A stretch of DNA of 64,000 bases from Saccharomonospora sp. NB11 (GTDB lineage Bacteria; Actinomycetota; Actinomycetes; Mycobacteriales; Pseudonocardiaceae). Where the stretch lies: assembly GCF_015910535.1 (NCBI RefSeq), contig NZ_JACBJG010000005.1, positions 248,001 to 312,000 on the forward strand, read 5' to 3'. The translations under genes and the position numbers were made by a program. Below, in pieces: positions 35,557 to 47,354 of the stretch. The notes under the pieces were generated by a model. It was not told the DNA's origin. It made no database searches and was given only the letters and a program-made list of their open reading frames with translations. The number at the start of each line of letters is the position of its first letter. Positions within the stretch are counted from its first letter, which is position 1.

Positions 35557-35711
35557 GACGACAGCCAGATCACGGCGCCGCCGCCCGCGAGCAGGGCGGC
35601 GGCGCCGATCGCGAGCGCCAGCCCTTTCGACTTCTTCCACAGGCTGAAGGTGCCTCCGGCGAGGAACCCGGCGAGCGCGAACAGCAGCAGCCCGACGACG
35701 TCGCTCGACAC
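35553..35711 (-). CDS. Small two-helix membrane protein directly after hisB
   Basis: A 52-residue frame starts with GTG at the base immediately following the hisB stop codon and ends at a TAG that overlaps the convergent MMPL stop. It encodes two hydrophobic segments, GLLLFALAGFLAGGTFSLW (about 7-25) and LALAIGAAALLAGGGAVIWL (about 31-50), separated by a KKSKG loop. Small proteins of this kind follow his genes in related actinobacteria, as far as I recall. The function is unknown. Near-exclusive G/C at third positions and the zero-gap junction support translation by coupling. Confidence 0.65.
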   Translation of the reverse strand: MSSDVVGLLLFALAGFLAGGTFSLWKKSKGLALAIGAAALLAGGGAVIWLSS

Positions 35712-38730
<3,019 letters not shown>

Positions 38731-38778
38731 ACCGACTAGGGTACGAGGCAGGACCGCGTCCGCGCCCGGGAGGTAGCC

Positions 38779-39588
38779 GTGCTCCGAGTCGGTTTGTGCC
38801 AGGTCACATCCAGTGCGGACCCCGAAGGGAATCTGCGCACGATACGCGAGTGGACGGCCACCGCCGCCGCCCGGGGAGCGCGTGTCGTCGTGTTCCCGGA
38901 GGCCATGTCGGCCCGCTTCGGGGTGCGCCTGACCTCCGTCGCCGAACCGCTCGACGGCCCGTGGGCTCACGGCGTCCGCGACGTCGCCGACGAGTTCGGC
39001 GTCCTCGTCGTCGCGGGCATGTTCACGCCGGACGGCGACCGGGTGCGCAACACGCTGCTGATCACCGGACTCGGCCACCACCTCGGCTACGACAAAATCC
39101 ACCTCTACGACGCGTTCGGCTTCCGCGAGTCGGACACGGTGGCGCCGGGCGACCAGCCCGTGACGGTGACGGTCGACGACGTCACCCTCGGGTTCGCGAC
39201 CTGTTACGACGTGCGTTTCCCCGAGCTCTTCCAGCACCTCGCCGAGGCGGGCAGCAGCGCGGTCGTGGTGCCCGCCTCCTGGGCCGGTGGCGAGGGCAAG
39301 CGCGAACAGTGGGAGCTGCTGGTGCGGGCCCGCGCCCTCGACTCGGGAACGTGGGTGCTCGGCTGTGATCAACCCGACCCGGCCACCGTCGGTCTCGACG
39401 TGCCTCCCACGGCTCCGAACGGCGTCGGTCACTCCACGGTCGCCGATCCCTTCGGCCGCGTCCACGCCCGACTCGGCGCGGGCCCGGAACTGCTGGTTGT
39501 GGACGTGGACCCCGCCCGAGCCGAGGCGTCCCGCGCGGCCACGGCCGTGCTCGCCAACCGGACCTGGGGCGCCGCCGCGCGCCGGTGA
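38779..39588 (+). CDS. Nitrilase-superfamily C-N hydrolase (Nit1/deaminated-glutathione amidase-like)
   Basis: The 269-residue protein has the complete Glu-Lys-Cys triad: Glu41 in [11 protein letters not shown], Lys106 in [10 protein letters not shown] and Cys142 in [12 protein letters not shown]. The [15 protein letters not shown] stretch resembles Nit1-type amidases, which repair deaminated glutathione; in actinobacteria lacking glutathione the substrate may differ. GGAGG lies five bases before the GTG. It is divergent from hisD and convergent with nadC. Confidence 0.85.
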   Translation: MLRVGLCQVTSSADPEGNLRTIREWTATAAARGARVVVFPEAMSARFGVRLTSVAEPLDGPWAHGVRDVADEFGVLVVAGMFTPDGDRVRNTLLITGLGHHLGYDKIHLYDAFGFRESDTVAPGDQPVTVTVDDVTLGFATCYDVRFPELFQHLAEAGSSAVVVPASWAGGEGKREQWELLVRARALDSGTWVLGCDQPDPATVGLDVPPTAPNGVGHSTVADPFGRVHARLGAGPELLVVDVDPARAEASRAATAVLANRTWGAAARR

Positions 39589-39601
39589 CGCCCCCGCGTC
39601 G

Positions 39602-40459
39602 TCAGGCCGTCGGCAGGTCCATCCCGATGTCGAGCGCCGGTGCGGAGTGCGTGAGCGCACCGACGGCGAGGTAGTCCACGCCGGTCTCCGCGTACTCACG
39701 GGCCCGCGCGAGCGTGAGCCCTCCGGACGCCTCCAACCGCGTCTTCGGCGACAGATCGTCGCGCAGCTCGACCGCCCGTGCGCACTCGCTCGGACTCATG
39801 TTGTCGAGCAGCACCTCGTCGGCACCCGCTCGCAACGCCTCCCCGAGCTGGTCCAGGTCGTCGACCTCCACCTCACAGGGCAGACCACTCGCCCGCTCCC
39901 GTGCGAGCCGCAACGCCTCGGTCACCGAGCCCGCGGCGACCACGTGGTTGTCCTTGATGAGGACGGCGTCGCCCAGCCCCATCCGGTGGTTGACCCCGCC
40001 CCCGCACCGCACGGCGAACTTCTCCAGCATCCGAAGGCCGGGCAGCGTCTTGCGTGAGTCGCGGATCGCGCACCCGGTGCCCGCCACGGCGGTCACCCAC
40101 GCCGCCGTCGCGGTGGCCACTCCGGACAGATGACACAGCAGATTCAGCGCCGTGCGCTCGACCGTCAGCAACCCGCGCACCGGACCGCGCACCACGAGCG
40201 CGGGCTCGCCCGCGCGCAGCGTCGCGCCGTCCTCGCAGGCCCACGTCACCTCGTGTGCGTCACCCAGCACCTCGTCGAACACGGCCTTCGCCACCTCGAC
40301 ACCGGCGATCACTCCCGCCGCCCGCGGGGTCAACTGCGCGGTAACCACCTGGCCCTCGGGCACGGTCGCCTCCGTCGTGACGTCCGGCCCGTACCGCAGG
40401 TCCTCGCCCAACGCCGTGGTGACGACACGTCGCACCTCGGCGGGATCCAGCTCACTCAC
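39602..40459 (-). CDS. nadC: Nicotinate-nucleotide pyrophosphorylase (carboxylating)
   Basis: The 285-residue quinolinate phosphoribosyltransferase includes [39 protein letters not shown] with active-site Arg/Lys, [20 protein letters not shown] and [10 protein letters not shown]. It converts quinolinate and PRPP to nicotinate mononucleotide, the third step of de novo NAD synthesis. The GTG start overlaps the nadB stop by four bases, giving a nadA-nadB-nadC operon. Confidence 0.95.
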   Translation of the reverse strand: MSELDPAEVRRVVTTALGEDLRYGPDVTTEATVPEGQVVTAQLTPRAAGVIAGVEVAKAVFDEVLGDAHEVTWACEDGATLRAGEPALVVRGPVRGLLTVERTALNLLCHLSGVATATAAWVTAVAGTGCAIRDSRKTLPGLRMLEKFAVRCGGGVNHRMGLGDAVLIKDNHVVAAGSVTEALRLARERASGLPCEVEVDDLDQLGEALRAGADEVLLDNMSPSECARAVELRDDLSPKTRLEASGGLTLARAREYAETGVDYLAVGALTHSAPALDIGMDLPTA

Positions 40460-42090
40460 GCCACACCCTCCAGGATCGGATCGGCCAGGACGGGCTGTCC
40501 CGACGGGTTCAGTCGCACGGTCTGACTCCGCAACCATCGACGGTCGTCGCGCTCGGGACGGTCGTGGCGCACATGGCATCCCCGCGTCTCCTCGCGGGCA
40601 CTCGCCGCGGCCAGCACCGCGCGAGCCACCAACGTCAACGCCGCGTCCTCCACCGCCTCCACCGTCCACAACGGAACGTCCTGGGTGGAGACGTCGAGAG
40701 CGGACCCCGCGACGGCCATGCCGTCGGCGTCCCGTCCGATGGCGGCATAGCGGCTCATCAGCCGCTGCACCACGGGCCGCGACACCACGGGAGCCCTCGG
40801 CACCGGAGCAGCGATGCCCCGTTCCCTCGGCAACCGACCGGACGCGACGTCGGCGGCGACGGCCTCCACCGCCCGGCGTCCCATCACCAGTCCCTCCAGC
40901 AGGCTGTTCGAGGCGAGCCGGTTCGCACCGTGGAGTCCGGTGCGGGCCACCTCGCCCACCGCGTACAGCCCCGGGACCACGGTCCGCCCGTGCGGGTCGG
41001 TGATCACCCCGCCGCACGCGAAGTGCGCGGCCGGAACCACCGGGATCGGCTCGCGCGCCGGGTCGACCCCGGCCGCAGCACACGCCGCCGCCACGGTGGG
41101 GAACCGCTCGGCGAACCCGGCGATGCCGGTGGCGTCGAGATAGACGTGGTCGTCGACCCCGCCGGGCGCCGAGGCGAGCCGCCGGGTGATCGCCGCCGAC
41201 ACCACGTCACGCGGCGCGAGATCGCCGAGCGGGTGCACGCCCTCCATCACCCGTCGTCCCGCGGCGTCGACCAGCACGGCGCCCTCGCCCCGGACCGCTT
41301 CCGTGACCAGCGGGCAGCGGCCCTTCGCCTCGGGCGTGTAGAGCACCGTGGGGTGAAACTGCACGAACTCCAGGTCCGCCGCGGTCGCTCCCGCCCGCAG
41401 TGCCAGAGCCAGTCCGTCGCCGGTGGCTTGTTCCGGGTTCGACGTCGAGCGGTAGAGCTGACCGAGGCCGCCGGTCGCGAGGACCACCGCCCGGGCTCGC
41501 ACGACGCCGGGCGTGGCGTCCGGCCCCGCGAGCACCCGCACTCCGCACACCTGCCCGGACGGCGCGGTGAGGGCGTCCACGGCGACGTGGTGCTCCAGCA
41601 CGGCGAGCCCGTCGGCCGCGGCGCTCAGCGCCCGCTGCACCTCGGCACCCGTGGCGTCACCGCCCGCGTGGATGACGCGGAAGGAGCTGTGCCCGCCCTC
41701 CCGGGTGCGAGCGAGTCGCCCCGAATCGTCGGCGTCGAACCGGGCACCGCGGTCACGCAGGCGTCGCACGGCCTCGGGACCGTCCGCGACGATCGCGCGG
41801 ACCGCCTCCACGTCACACAGCCCGCCGCCGGCCGCGAGCGTGTCGGACACGTGCGCGTCGAGGGAGTCCCCCTCGTCCGCCTCGTCGGGGAGGACGACCG
41901 CCACCCCGCCCTGCGCCCAGCGGGTGTTGCCGTCCGACAGGTGTCCCTTCGTCACGACCAGCGTCCGGAGTCCGAGTTCGGCCGCCCGCAACGCGGCGGT
42001 GAGTCCGGCGACCCCGCTGCCGATCACGACGACGTCGGCGTCGGCCTCCCACCCAGTTTTCGACTCGTGGTCGGAAACCAGCGGGCTCAT
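40456..42090 (-). CDS. nadB: L-aspartate oxidase
   Basis: The 544-residue flavoprotein has the FAD motif [19 protein letters not shown], the substrate-binding [29 protein letters not shown], and [19 protein letters not shown] followed by [24 protein letters not shown]. It oxidises aspartate to iminoaspartate for quinolinate synthase. ATG overlaps the nadA stop. The C-terminal helical domain is complete. Confidence 0.95.
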   Translation of the reverse strand: MSPLVSDHESKTGWEADADVVVIGSGVAGLTAALRAAELGLRTLVVTKGHLSDGNTRWAQGGVAVVLPDEADEGDSLDAHVSDTLAAGGGLCDVEAVRAIVADGPEAVRRLRDRGARFDADDSGRLARTREGGHSSFRVIHAGGDATGAEVQRALSAAADGLAVLEHHVAVDALTAPSGQVCGVRVLAGPDATPGVVRARAVVLATGGLGQLYRSTSNPEQATGDGLALALRAGATAADLEFVQFHPTVLYTPEAKGRCPLVTEAVRGEGAVLVDAAGRRVMEGVHPLGDLAPRDVVSAAITRRLASAPGGVDDHVYLDATGIAGFAERFPTVAAACAAAGVDPAREPIPVVPAAHFACGGVITDPHGRTVVPGLYAVGEVARTGLHGANRLASNSLLEGLVMGRRAVEAVAADVASGRLPRERGIAAPVPRAPVVSRPVVQRLMSRYAAIGRDADGMAVAGSALDVSTQDVPLWTVEAVEDAALTLVARAVLAAASAREETRGCHVRHDRPERDDRRWLRSQTVRLNPSGQPVLADPILEGVA

Positions 42091-43094
42091 TCCCCACCGC
42101 CGGGCGTACCGATCTCGACCATGCGCTGCACCGACGCCCGCGCCCGCGCGGCCACCTCCGGGTCGACGTGGACCTCGTCCAGCCCGTCCCGCAGCGAGCG
42201 GAGCAACGCGGCCGGGGTGATCATCTTCATGTAGCGGCAGGACGCCCGGTCGTTCACGGCCCGGAAGTCGATCTCCGGCGCAGCCTTGCGGAGCTGGTGC
42301 AACATACCCACCTCGGTGGCCACGAGCACCGAGGTGGCCTTCGTGTCCCGTGCCGCGGTCAACATGTCGCCTGTGGACAGGATCTTCACCCGCTCCGGCG
42401 CGACGGTGCCCTCACCGGCCAGATACAGAGCGGACGTGGCACACCCGCACTCGGGGTGGATGAACAGGTCGGCGTCGGGATTCGCCGCGGCCCGCTCGGC
42501 GAGCTCGGGTCCGTTGATCCCGGCGTGCACGTGGCACTCACCGGCCCACACGTGCAGGTTCTCCCGTCCAGTCACGCGCTTGACGTGCGCTCCGAGGAAC
42601 TGGTCCGGGCAGAAGAGGACCTCCTTGTCGGCGGGGATCGAGGCCACGACGTCCACGGCGTTGGACGACGTACAGCAGACGTCGGTCTCGGCCTTCACCT
42701 CGGCCGTCGTGTTCACGTAGGACACGACGACGGCCCCGGGGTGGCGCGCCTTCCAGTCGCGAAGCTGCTCGCCGGTGATGGAGTCGGCCAGCGAGCATCC
42801 CGCTCGCTCGTCGGGGATGAGCACCGTCTTGTCCGGAGACAGGATCTTCGCGGTCTCGGCCATGAAGTGCACACCACAGAAGACGATGGTCGAGGCCTTG
42901 CTCGACGCCGCGACACGGCTCAGGGCGAGCGAGTCGCCGGTGTGGTCGGCGATCTCCTGGATCTCGGGAAGCTGGTAGTTGTGCGCGAGGATGACGGCGT
43001 CACGCTGCCGAGCGAGCTCGCGCACCTCCTCGGCCCAGGCCGCGTCCGCCACGACCCCGTCGTACGGAGCGAGCTCGTCAGTGTGTGCCGTCAT
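42087..43094 (-). CDS. nadA: Quinolinate synthase
   Basis: The 335-residue enzyme condenses iminoaspartate with dihydroxyacetone phosphate. It contains [34 protein letters not shown] (first cluster Cys), [19 protein letters not shown] (second) and [15 protein letters not shown] (third), which together bind the [4Fe-4S] cluster. CGGAGG precedes the ATG. The promoter region between this gene and the divergent Nudix gene is only 40 bases and holds a perfect palindrome around the -10 element. Confidence 0.96.
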   Translation of the reverse strand: MTAHTDELAPYDGVVADAAWAEEVRELARQRDAVILAHNYQLPEIQEIADHTGDSLALSRVAASSKASTIVFCGVHFMAETAKILSPDKTVLIPDERAGCSLADSITGEQLRDWKARHPGAVVVSYVNTTAEVKAETDVCCTSSNAVDVVASIPADKEVLFCPDQFLGAHVKRVTGRENLHVWAGECHVHAGINGPELAERAAANPDADLFIHPECGCATSALYLAGEGTVAPERVKILSTGDMLTAARDTKATSVLVATEVGMLHQLRKAAPEIDFRAVNDRASCRYMKMITPAALLRSLRDGLDEVHVDPEVAARARASVQRMVEIGTPGGGE

Positions 43095-43110
43095 GCTGGT
43101 CCTCCGGGTA

Positions 43111-43133
43111 GTTTTCGTCTTATAATCGAAAAC
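43111..43133. promoter_or_regulatory. NrtR-type operator with bidirectional -10 elements
   Basis: GTTTTCG (43111-43117) and CGAAAAC (43127-43133) are perfect 7-base inverted repeats around a 9-base spacer. The spacer holds TATAAT (43121-43126) on the + strand and TTATAA on the complement strand, each a good -10 hexamer. One serves the Nudix gene, whose GTG lies 9 bases on (near-leaderless); the other serves nadA. It is the only AT-rich stretch nearby. Confidence 0.75.
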
Positions 43134-43134
43134 C

Positions 43135-43917
43135 GTGCGATCTCATACTATCAGCAGCACCCCCCTGGCACACGAGGTTCTCGCGGCGGTTTTTCAGGTG
43201 CGCTCCACCACACGCCCCGGCACGTTCACGGGTGGCGCCGAACCGGCCACGCTGCGTGTCCTGCTGTGGCGTCGCGCGCTCGACCCGCACATCGGCCGGT
43301 GGTCCCTCCCCGGCGGCGGACTCCGCCACGACGAGGACACCGAGACGTCGATCCGCAGGCAGCTCGCCGAGAAGGTCGACGTCAAGACGCTGACGCACGT
43401 CGAGCAGCTCGGGGTGTTCAGCGACCCGGGCCGGGTCCCGGGCCCCCGCGTCGTCGCCACCGCCTACCTCGGCCTCATGCCCTCCGACGTCGACCCGGTG
43501 GTGCCCGAGGACACCGCGTGGCACGACGTCGACGCGCTCCCCCGCACGGCGTTCGACCACGCCGAGATCGTGCTGCATGCCCGCGAACGACTCCGCGCGA
43601 AGCTCAGCTACACCAACCTCGGGTTCGCCCTCGCTCCGAAGCAGTTCACCATCTCCGCGCTGCGGGACCTCTACTCCGCGGCCCTCGGACACTCCATCTC
43701 CGCGACCAACCTGCAGCGGGTGCTGTCCCGGCGAGGCGTCCTCGTCCCCACGGGTCGCACCGCGGCGCCCGGGCGCGCGGGAGGCCGCCCCGCGGCGATG
43801 TTCCGCTTCGCGCACCGCGACATCCGGGTCACCGACCCGTTCGCGGTCTTCCGGCCTCCGGCCGCCTCGTCGAGCGCGGCCACTCGTCGCTCGCGAACGC
43901 GCGGGCAGGGCTCCTAA
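43135..43917 (+). CDS. nrtR: NrtR-like regulator of NAD synthesis (Nudix domain + winged helix)
   Basis: The 260-residue protein has an N-terminal Nudix-fold domain ([21 protein letters not shown]) and a C-terminal winged helix ([35 protein letters not shown]). The Nudix box keeps G-x5-E, but the catalytic REUxEExGU part reads [10 protein letters not shown], so hydrolase activity is probably lost. This is typical of NrtR repressors that sense ADP-ribose. It is divergent from nadA-B-C; the M. tuberculosis counterpart lies beside nadA too. The C-terminal 40 residues are low-complexity. Confidence 0.85.
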   Translation: MRSHTISSTPLAHEVLAAVFQVRSTTRPGTFTGGAEPATLRVLLWRRALDPHIGRWSLPGGGLRHDEDTETSIRRQLAEKVDVKTLTHVEQLGVFSDPGRVPGPRVVATAYLGLMPSDVDPVVPEDTAWHDVDALPRTAFDHAEIVLHARERLRAKLSYTNLGFALAPKQFTISALRDLYSAALGHSISATNLQRVLSRRGVLVPTGRTAAPGRAGGRPAAMFRFAHRDIRVTDPFAVFRPPAASSSAATRRSRTRGQGS

Positions 43918-43933
43918 CCCGTAACGTGAGATC

Positions 43934-44656
43934 GTGACTCACTCGGAAGGACACGACAGCCGGCCGACTCCCCCGACCCTGCCTCTCTTTCCGCTGCACA
44001 CCGTGGCGTTGCCCGGAGTGCACCTACCGCTGCACATCTTCGAACCCCGCTACCGCCAGCTCACCATCGACCTGGTCACCGAGGTGGTCCCCGACCGCCT
44101 CTTCGGCGTGGTGGCGATCAGCAACCCGACGATCAGCGAGGTGGACGCACTCACGGACGTGCATGCCACGGGGTGCGCCGTGCGGCTGCGGGAGGCCCGA
44201 CGGTTGCCCGACGGGCGCTTCGACATCGTGGGCACGGGACACCGGCGGTTCCGCCTGCTCGATCTCGACGTCGACGGCGCGCCGTACCTGCGTGGCAGCG
44301 TGGAGTGGGTGGACGACGAGCCGCTTCCGGAGGGAGCTGAGGACGTCGCGGAGCGGCTGGCCGACACCAGCCGCGTCGCGCATCGCCGGTACTGCTCGGT
44401 GGCCTGGGAGTCCGAGGGTTGGCGGACACCGCCGCAGGACATCGAGCACTCCCTGCTGGCCTACCGCCTCGCGTCCGACTGCATCCTTCCGTTGGCCGAC
44501 CGGCAGGCCCTGCTGGAAGAACGTCATCCCCTGCGCCGGTTACGGATGATCTGTCAGCTACTGGCCCGGGAAGCCGCCTTCGTGTCCGAGTTGAGCGCCG
44601 TCCCACCGCCTCAGCACGAGGTCAACGGCACGCTGCTGCGACCGAACCTCAACTGA
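43934..44656 (+). CDS. Lon substrate-binding (LonN/ASCH-like) domain protein
   Basis: The 240-residue protein corresponds to the N-terminal domain of Lon protease without ATPase or protease parts. It begins LPLFPLHTVALPGVHLPLHIFEPRY, followed by LFGVVAISNPTI and RRLPDGRFDIVGTGHRRFRL, then a helical C-terminal part. Stand-alone LonN proteins are widespread in actinobacteria; they may bind unfolded proteins, but the function is not established. GTG start 16 bases after the previous stop, so it may be co-transcribed with nrtR. Confidence 0.85.
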   Translation: MTHSEGHDSRPTPPTLPLFPLHTVALPGVHLPLHIFEPRYRQLTIDLVTEVVPDRLFGVVAISNPTISEVDALTDVHATGCAVRLREARRLPDGRFDIVGTGHRRFRLLDLDVDGAPYLRGSVEWVDDEPLPEGAEDVAERLADTSRVAHRRYCSVAWESEGWRTPPQDIEHSLLAYRLASDCILPLADRQALLEERHPLRRLRMICQLLAREAAFVSELSAVPPPQHEVNGTLLRPNLN

Positions 44657-44662
44657 CGACGC

Positions 44663-45256
44663 TCAGCCCAGCCGTCTGCCGAGGTCGTCGCGAGCGTTCC
44701 AGGCGGCGAGCGTGCCGTAGGCGAAGGCCGTGGTGAGCGGCTGCGCGAGCAGCGCCCACCCGGTCTCCAACACGGGAGCCCGCTCCACCACGGCCCCGAG
44801 TTCCGCCGAGTCGGGGAACGGGAAACGCGCCTCGGCGAAGGCCGTGCCCATCCGCATCGCGAGCCACGCCCCGACCAGCGAGCCGAGGACGGCGCCGAGC
44901 AGCATCACGGGCCCTCGGCGGGCCCGCAACAGCCACGCCACCACGCCGACGAGCAACCCGGCAACCAGGCCGATCAGCAGGAAGACCGCGAGGTCGTCGA
45001 AGCGGTGCCAGCTCTCGGCCGTCAGGGGAACGACCTGCTGGTCGGGCGTGACAACACGCATCCGTTGCGGCGGAGCGAGCCGGGACCAGATCCAGCCGAG
45101 GGGCAGCCCCAACACCGCGACCAGCGACGCGACGCTGAACGCGGGCAGCAAATCCACGCGAACCGCCACCCTGGCCGCCGTGCCGGTCGGTTGGGCGAGC
45201 ATCGCACGGCCTCGTTCGGCGCCTGCTTGCTCGGACAACTCCACACCCTCCCCCAC
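44663..45256 (-). CDS. DUF2567 membrane protein
   Basis: The 197-residue protein has four predicted membrane segments: around FSVASLVAVLGLPLGWIW, LAVFLLIGLVAGLLVGVVAWLL, VMLLGAVLGSLVGAWLAMRM and LLAQPLTTAFAYGTLAAW. A conserved loop after segment one reads VTPDQQVVPLTAESWHRF. This matches DUF2567, which in mycobacteria lies next to bioB and its auxiliary gene (Rv1591 position), as here. Function unknown. The GTG at 45256 is the farthest plausible start; the first 25 residues are poorly constrained and a later start is possible. Confidence 0.78.
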   Translation of the reverse strand: MGEGVELSEQAGAERGRAMLAQPTGTAARVAVRVDLLPAFSVASLVAVLGLPLGWIWSRLAPPQRMRVVTPDQQVVPLTAESWHRFDDLAVFLLIGLVAGLLVGVVAWLLRARRGPVMLLGAVLGSLVGAWLAMRMGTAFAEARFPFPDSAELGAVVERAPVLETGWALLAQPLTTAFAYGTLAAWNARDDLGRRLG

Positions 45257-45284
45257 GACGGCTCGCCTTGCCTCGACAGCGAGC

Positions 45285-45494
45285 CTAGCCGGTCGGAACG
45301 GAGTCGGAGGAGGAGGTTTCGCCGTGTCGACTGCACCGCGCCGTCCACCCCGTCGGGGTCACCTGCACCACCATCCGTCGCGCGCACTGGGGACAGTAGC
45401 GCGGTGGCTCCAGGGCAGTACGAGGATTCCGACACTGCTCGTGTGTCGACGCGGACAGCAAGCCGCCACAGTGGACACAGTGGACCTGGTTCAC
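45285..45494 (-). CDS. bsaP: Biotin synthase auxiliary protein (BsaP-like)
   Basis: The 69-residue protein carries six Cys: Cys6/Cys9, Cys21, Cys34/Cys37 and Cys54, in pairs CVHC and CPQC that suggest a metal or Fe-S site. It lies 10 bases after the bioB stop with a GTGAGGTGA element before its GTG. The same small gene follows bioB in mycobacteria (Rv1590 position), where it was reported to be needed for biotin synthase activity, apparently by helping restore the auxiliary cluster that BioB consumes. Identification rests on position, size and Cys pattern. Confidence 0.82.
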   Translation of the reverse strand: MNQVHCVHCGGLLSASTHEQCRNPRTALEPPRYCPQCARRMVVQVTPTGWTARCSRHGETSSSDSVPTG

Positions 45495-45504
45495 GTCACC
45501 TCAC

Positions 45505-46521
45505 TCACAGGCTGTCGCTGAGCGCCTTGATCGGCATCTTCAACTCGTCCAGCATGTCGAGGTCCTGCTGGGCGGGACGACCGAGGTTGGTCAGGTAGTT
45601 GCCCACGATGATGGCGTTGACACCGCCGAGCATGCCCTGCTCGGCGCCCAGGTCGCCCAGCGTGAGTTCCCGGCCGCCCGCGAAGCGCAGCATCGTGCGC
45701 GGCATCGCGAGCCGGAACGCCGCGACGACCCGCAACGCGTCCTTGCCCTCCACGATCTCGAACGACTCGTACGGGGTGCCGGGCTGCGGGATGAGGAAGT
45801 TCATCGGGACCTCGTGCGGGTCCAGCTCGGCGAGCTGCACCGCGAACTCCGCACGCTGTTCCAGCGACTCGCCCATGCCGATGATGCCGCCGCAGCAGAC
45901 CTCCATGCCCGCCTCGCGCACCATGCGCAGGGTCTCCCAGCGTTCCTCCCACGTGTGCGTGGTGACGACGTTCGGGAAGTGCGACCGCGCGGTCTCCAGG
46001 TTGTGGTTGTAGCGGTGCACACCCATCTCGACGAGCTCGTCGACCTGCTCCTGCGTGAGCATGCCCAGCGAGCACGCGATCTGGATGTCGTTGCCGGACT
46101 CCCGGATCGCCTTGATGCCGTCGCGGACCTGCGACATCAGCCGCGCGTCGGGCCCGCGCACGGCCGCCACGATGCAGAACTCGGTGGCGCCGGTGGCAGC
46201 GGTCTCCGCGGCGGCCTTCACCAGGCCGGGGATGTCGAGCCAGGCGGAGCGGACGGGGGTCGGGAACCGACCGGACTGGGAGCAGAAGTGGCAGTCCTCG
46301 GGACAGCCACCGGTCTTCACGCTGACGATGCCCTCGACCTCGACCTCGGGCCCGCACCAGCGCATCCGCACCTCGTGGGCGAGCGACAGCAGGGCGGGAA
46401 TCTGGTCGTCGCCGAGCCGGAGCACCTCGACGACCTGGTCCTGCGACAACCCGGTGCCGTTCTCCAACACCTGCTGACGCGCGATCGTGAGGATCTCCGC
46501 CTCGGTGGCTGCTGCCGTCAC
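45505..46521 (-). CDS. bioB: Biotin synthase
   Basis: The 338-residue radical SAM enzyme has the cluster motif Cys73-x3-Cys77-x2-Cys80 in [13 protein letters not shown], the auxiliary [2Fe-2S] region around [21 protein letters not shown] and [12 protein letters not shown], and the C-terminal [13 protein letters not shown]. It inserts sulfur into dethiobiotin. AAGGAG lies about six bases before the GTG. It heads the bioB-bsaP pair; bioD is transcribed in the same direction, 72 bases upstream. Confidence 0.96.
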   Translation of the reverse strand: MTAAATEAEILTIARQQVLENGTGLSQDQVVEVLRLGDDQIPALLSLAHEVRMRWCGPEVEVEGIVSVKTGGCPEDCHFCSQSGRFPTPVRSAWLDIPGLVKAAAETAATGATEFCIVAAVRGPDARLMSQVRDGIKAIRESGNDIQIACSLGMLTQEQVDELVEMGVHRYNHNLETARSHFPNVVTTHTWEERWETLRMVREAGMEVCCGGIIGMGESLEQRAEFAVQLAELDPHEVPMNFLIPQPGTPYESFEIVEGKDALRVVAAFRLAMPRTMLRFAGGRELTLGDLGAEQGMLGGVNAIIVGNYLTNLGRPAQQDLDMLDELKMPIKALSDSL

Positions 46522-46593
46522 GGCATCTCCTTCGGCTTGCGTTCTGTCATCACGAGTCTGACGGACGGGATCGGGGTGGCACAGCGACCTACG

Positions 46594-47319
46594 TCACGTC
46601 CCGGTCGCGGCCGCCGCCCGTACGAAGAGGTCGGCGTCGAAGGACCCGCCCAGCCACGGGGCCAGGCCCTTGCGCGCCTCGTCGAGGAAGTCGTGCCCGC
46701 TCACCGCCCCGAGTCCCGCGGGCAGGGCCCCGAGCAGCGGGGCACCGGCGGCCACGGGCAGGTCCGCGGCGTTGCACCGCGCGGCCAGGTCGGGATCGGA
46801 CGGCCACGCACCGATCACCACGCCCAGCACGTCCAGACCACGTCGCGTGGCCACTTCCGCGGTCAGCGCCGTGGCGTTCAGCGTACCGAGGCCGGCCTCC
46901 GCCACGACGACCACCGGAGCCGCGAGCGCCCACGCCACGTCGGCGAGCGTGCCCCCGGTCGAGTCGAACCGCACGAGCAACCCACCCGCGCCCTCCACCA
47001 GCACCAAGTCGTGCTCGTCGTGGAGACGCGTGGCCGCTGCGGCCACGTCGGCGGGGGTCACCTCGGGGAGTCCGCTCCGGCGGGCGGCGGCCTCGGGTGA
47101 CAGCGGGTCGGAATAGCGGCGGAGTTCGCAGGTCGTCACGGCACCGGCGAGGCGACGCACGTCGGCGAGATCGCCGGGTTCTCCGGCGGCGACCCCGGTC
47201 TGCGCGGGCTTGAGCACGGCGACGCGTTGACCGTCGTTCATCGCCAGCGCGGCCACGGCCGCCGTCACGACGGTCTTGCCCACACCGGTCCCGGTTCCGG
47301 ACATCACCAGCACGGTCAC
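46594..47319 (-). CDS. bioD: Dethiobiotin synthetase
   Basis: The 241-residue enzyme has the P-loop GTGTGVGKTVVTAA (residues about 8-21), VAVLKPAQTG with the substrate-binding Lys, and the LVEGAGGLLVRF loop. It makes dethiobiotin from diaminopelargonic acid, CO2 and ATP. The GTG at 47319 gives the standard N-terminus VTVLVMSGTGTGVGKT; longer upstream frames lie in the next gene. The Shine-Dalgarno sequence is weak. Confidence 0.94.
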   Translation of the reverse strand: MTVLVMSGTGTGVGKTVVTAAVAALAMNDGQRVAVLKPAQTGVAAGEPGDLADVRRLAGAVTTCELRRYSDPLSPEAAARRSGLPEVTPADVAAAATRLHDEHDLVLVEGAGGLLVRFDSTGGTLADVAWALAAPVVVVAEAGLGTLNATALTAEVATRRGLDVLGVVIGAWPSDPDLAARCNAADLPVAAGAPLLGALPAGLGAVSGHDFLDEARKGLAPWLGGSFDADLFVRAAAATGT

Positions 47320-47354
47320 GGCAGCGACACTAATACCGAGGAGCGCATCCACTC

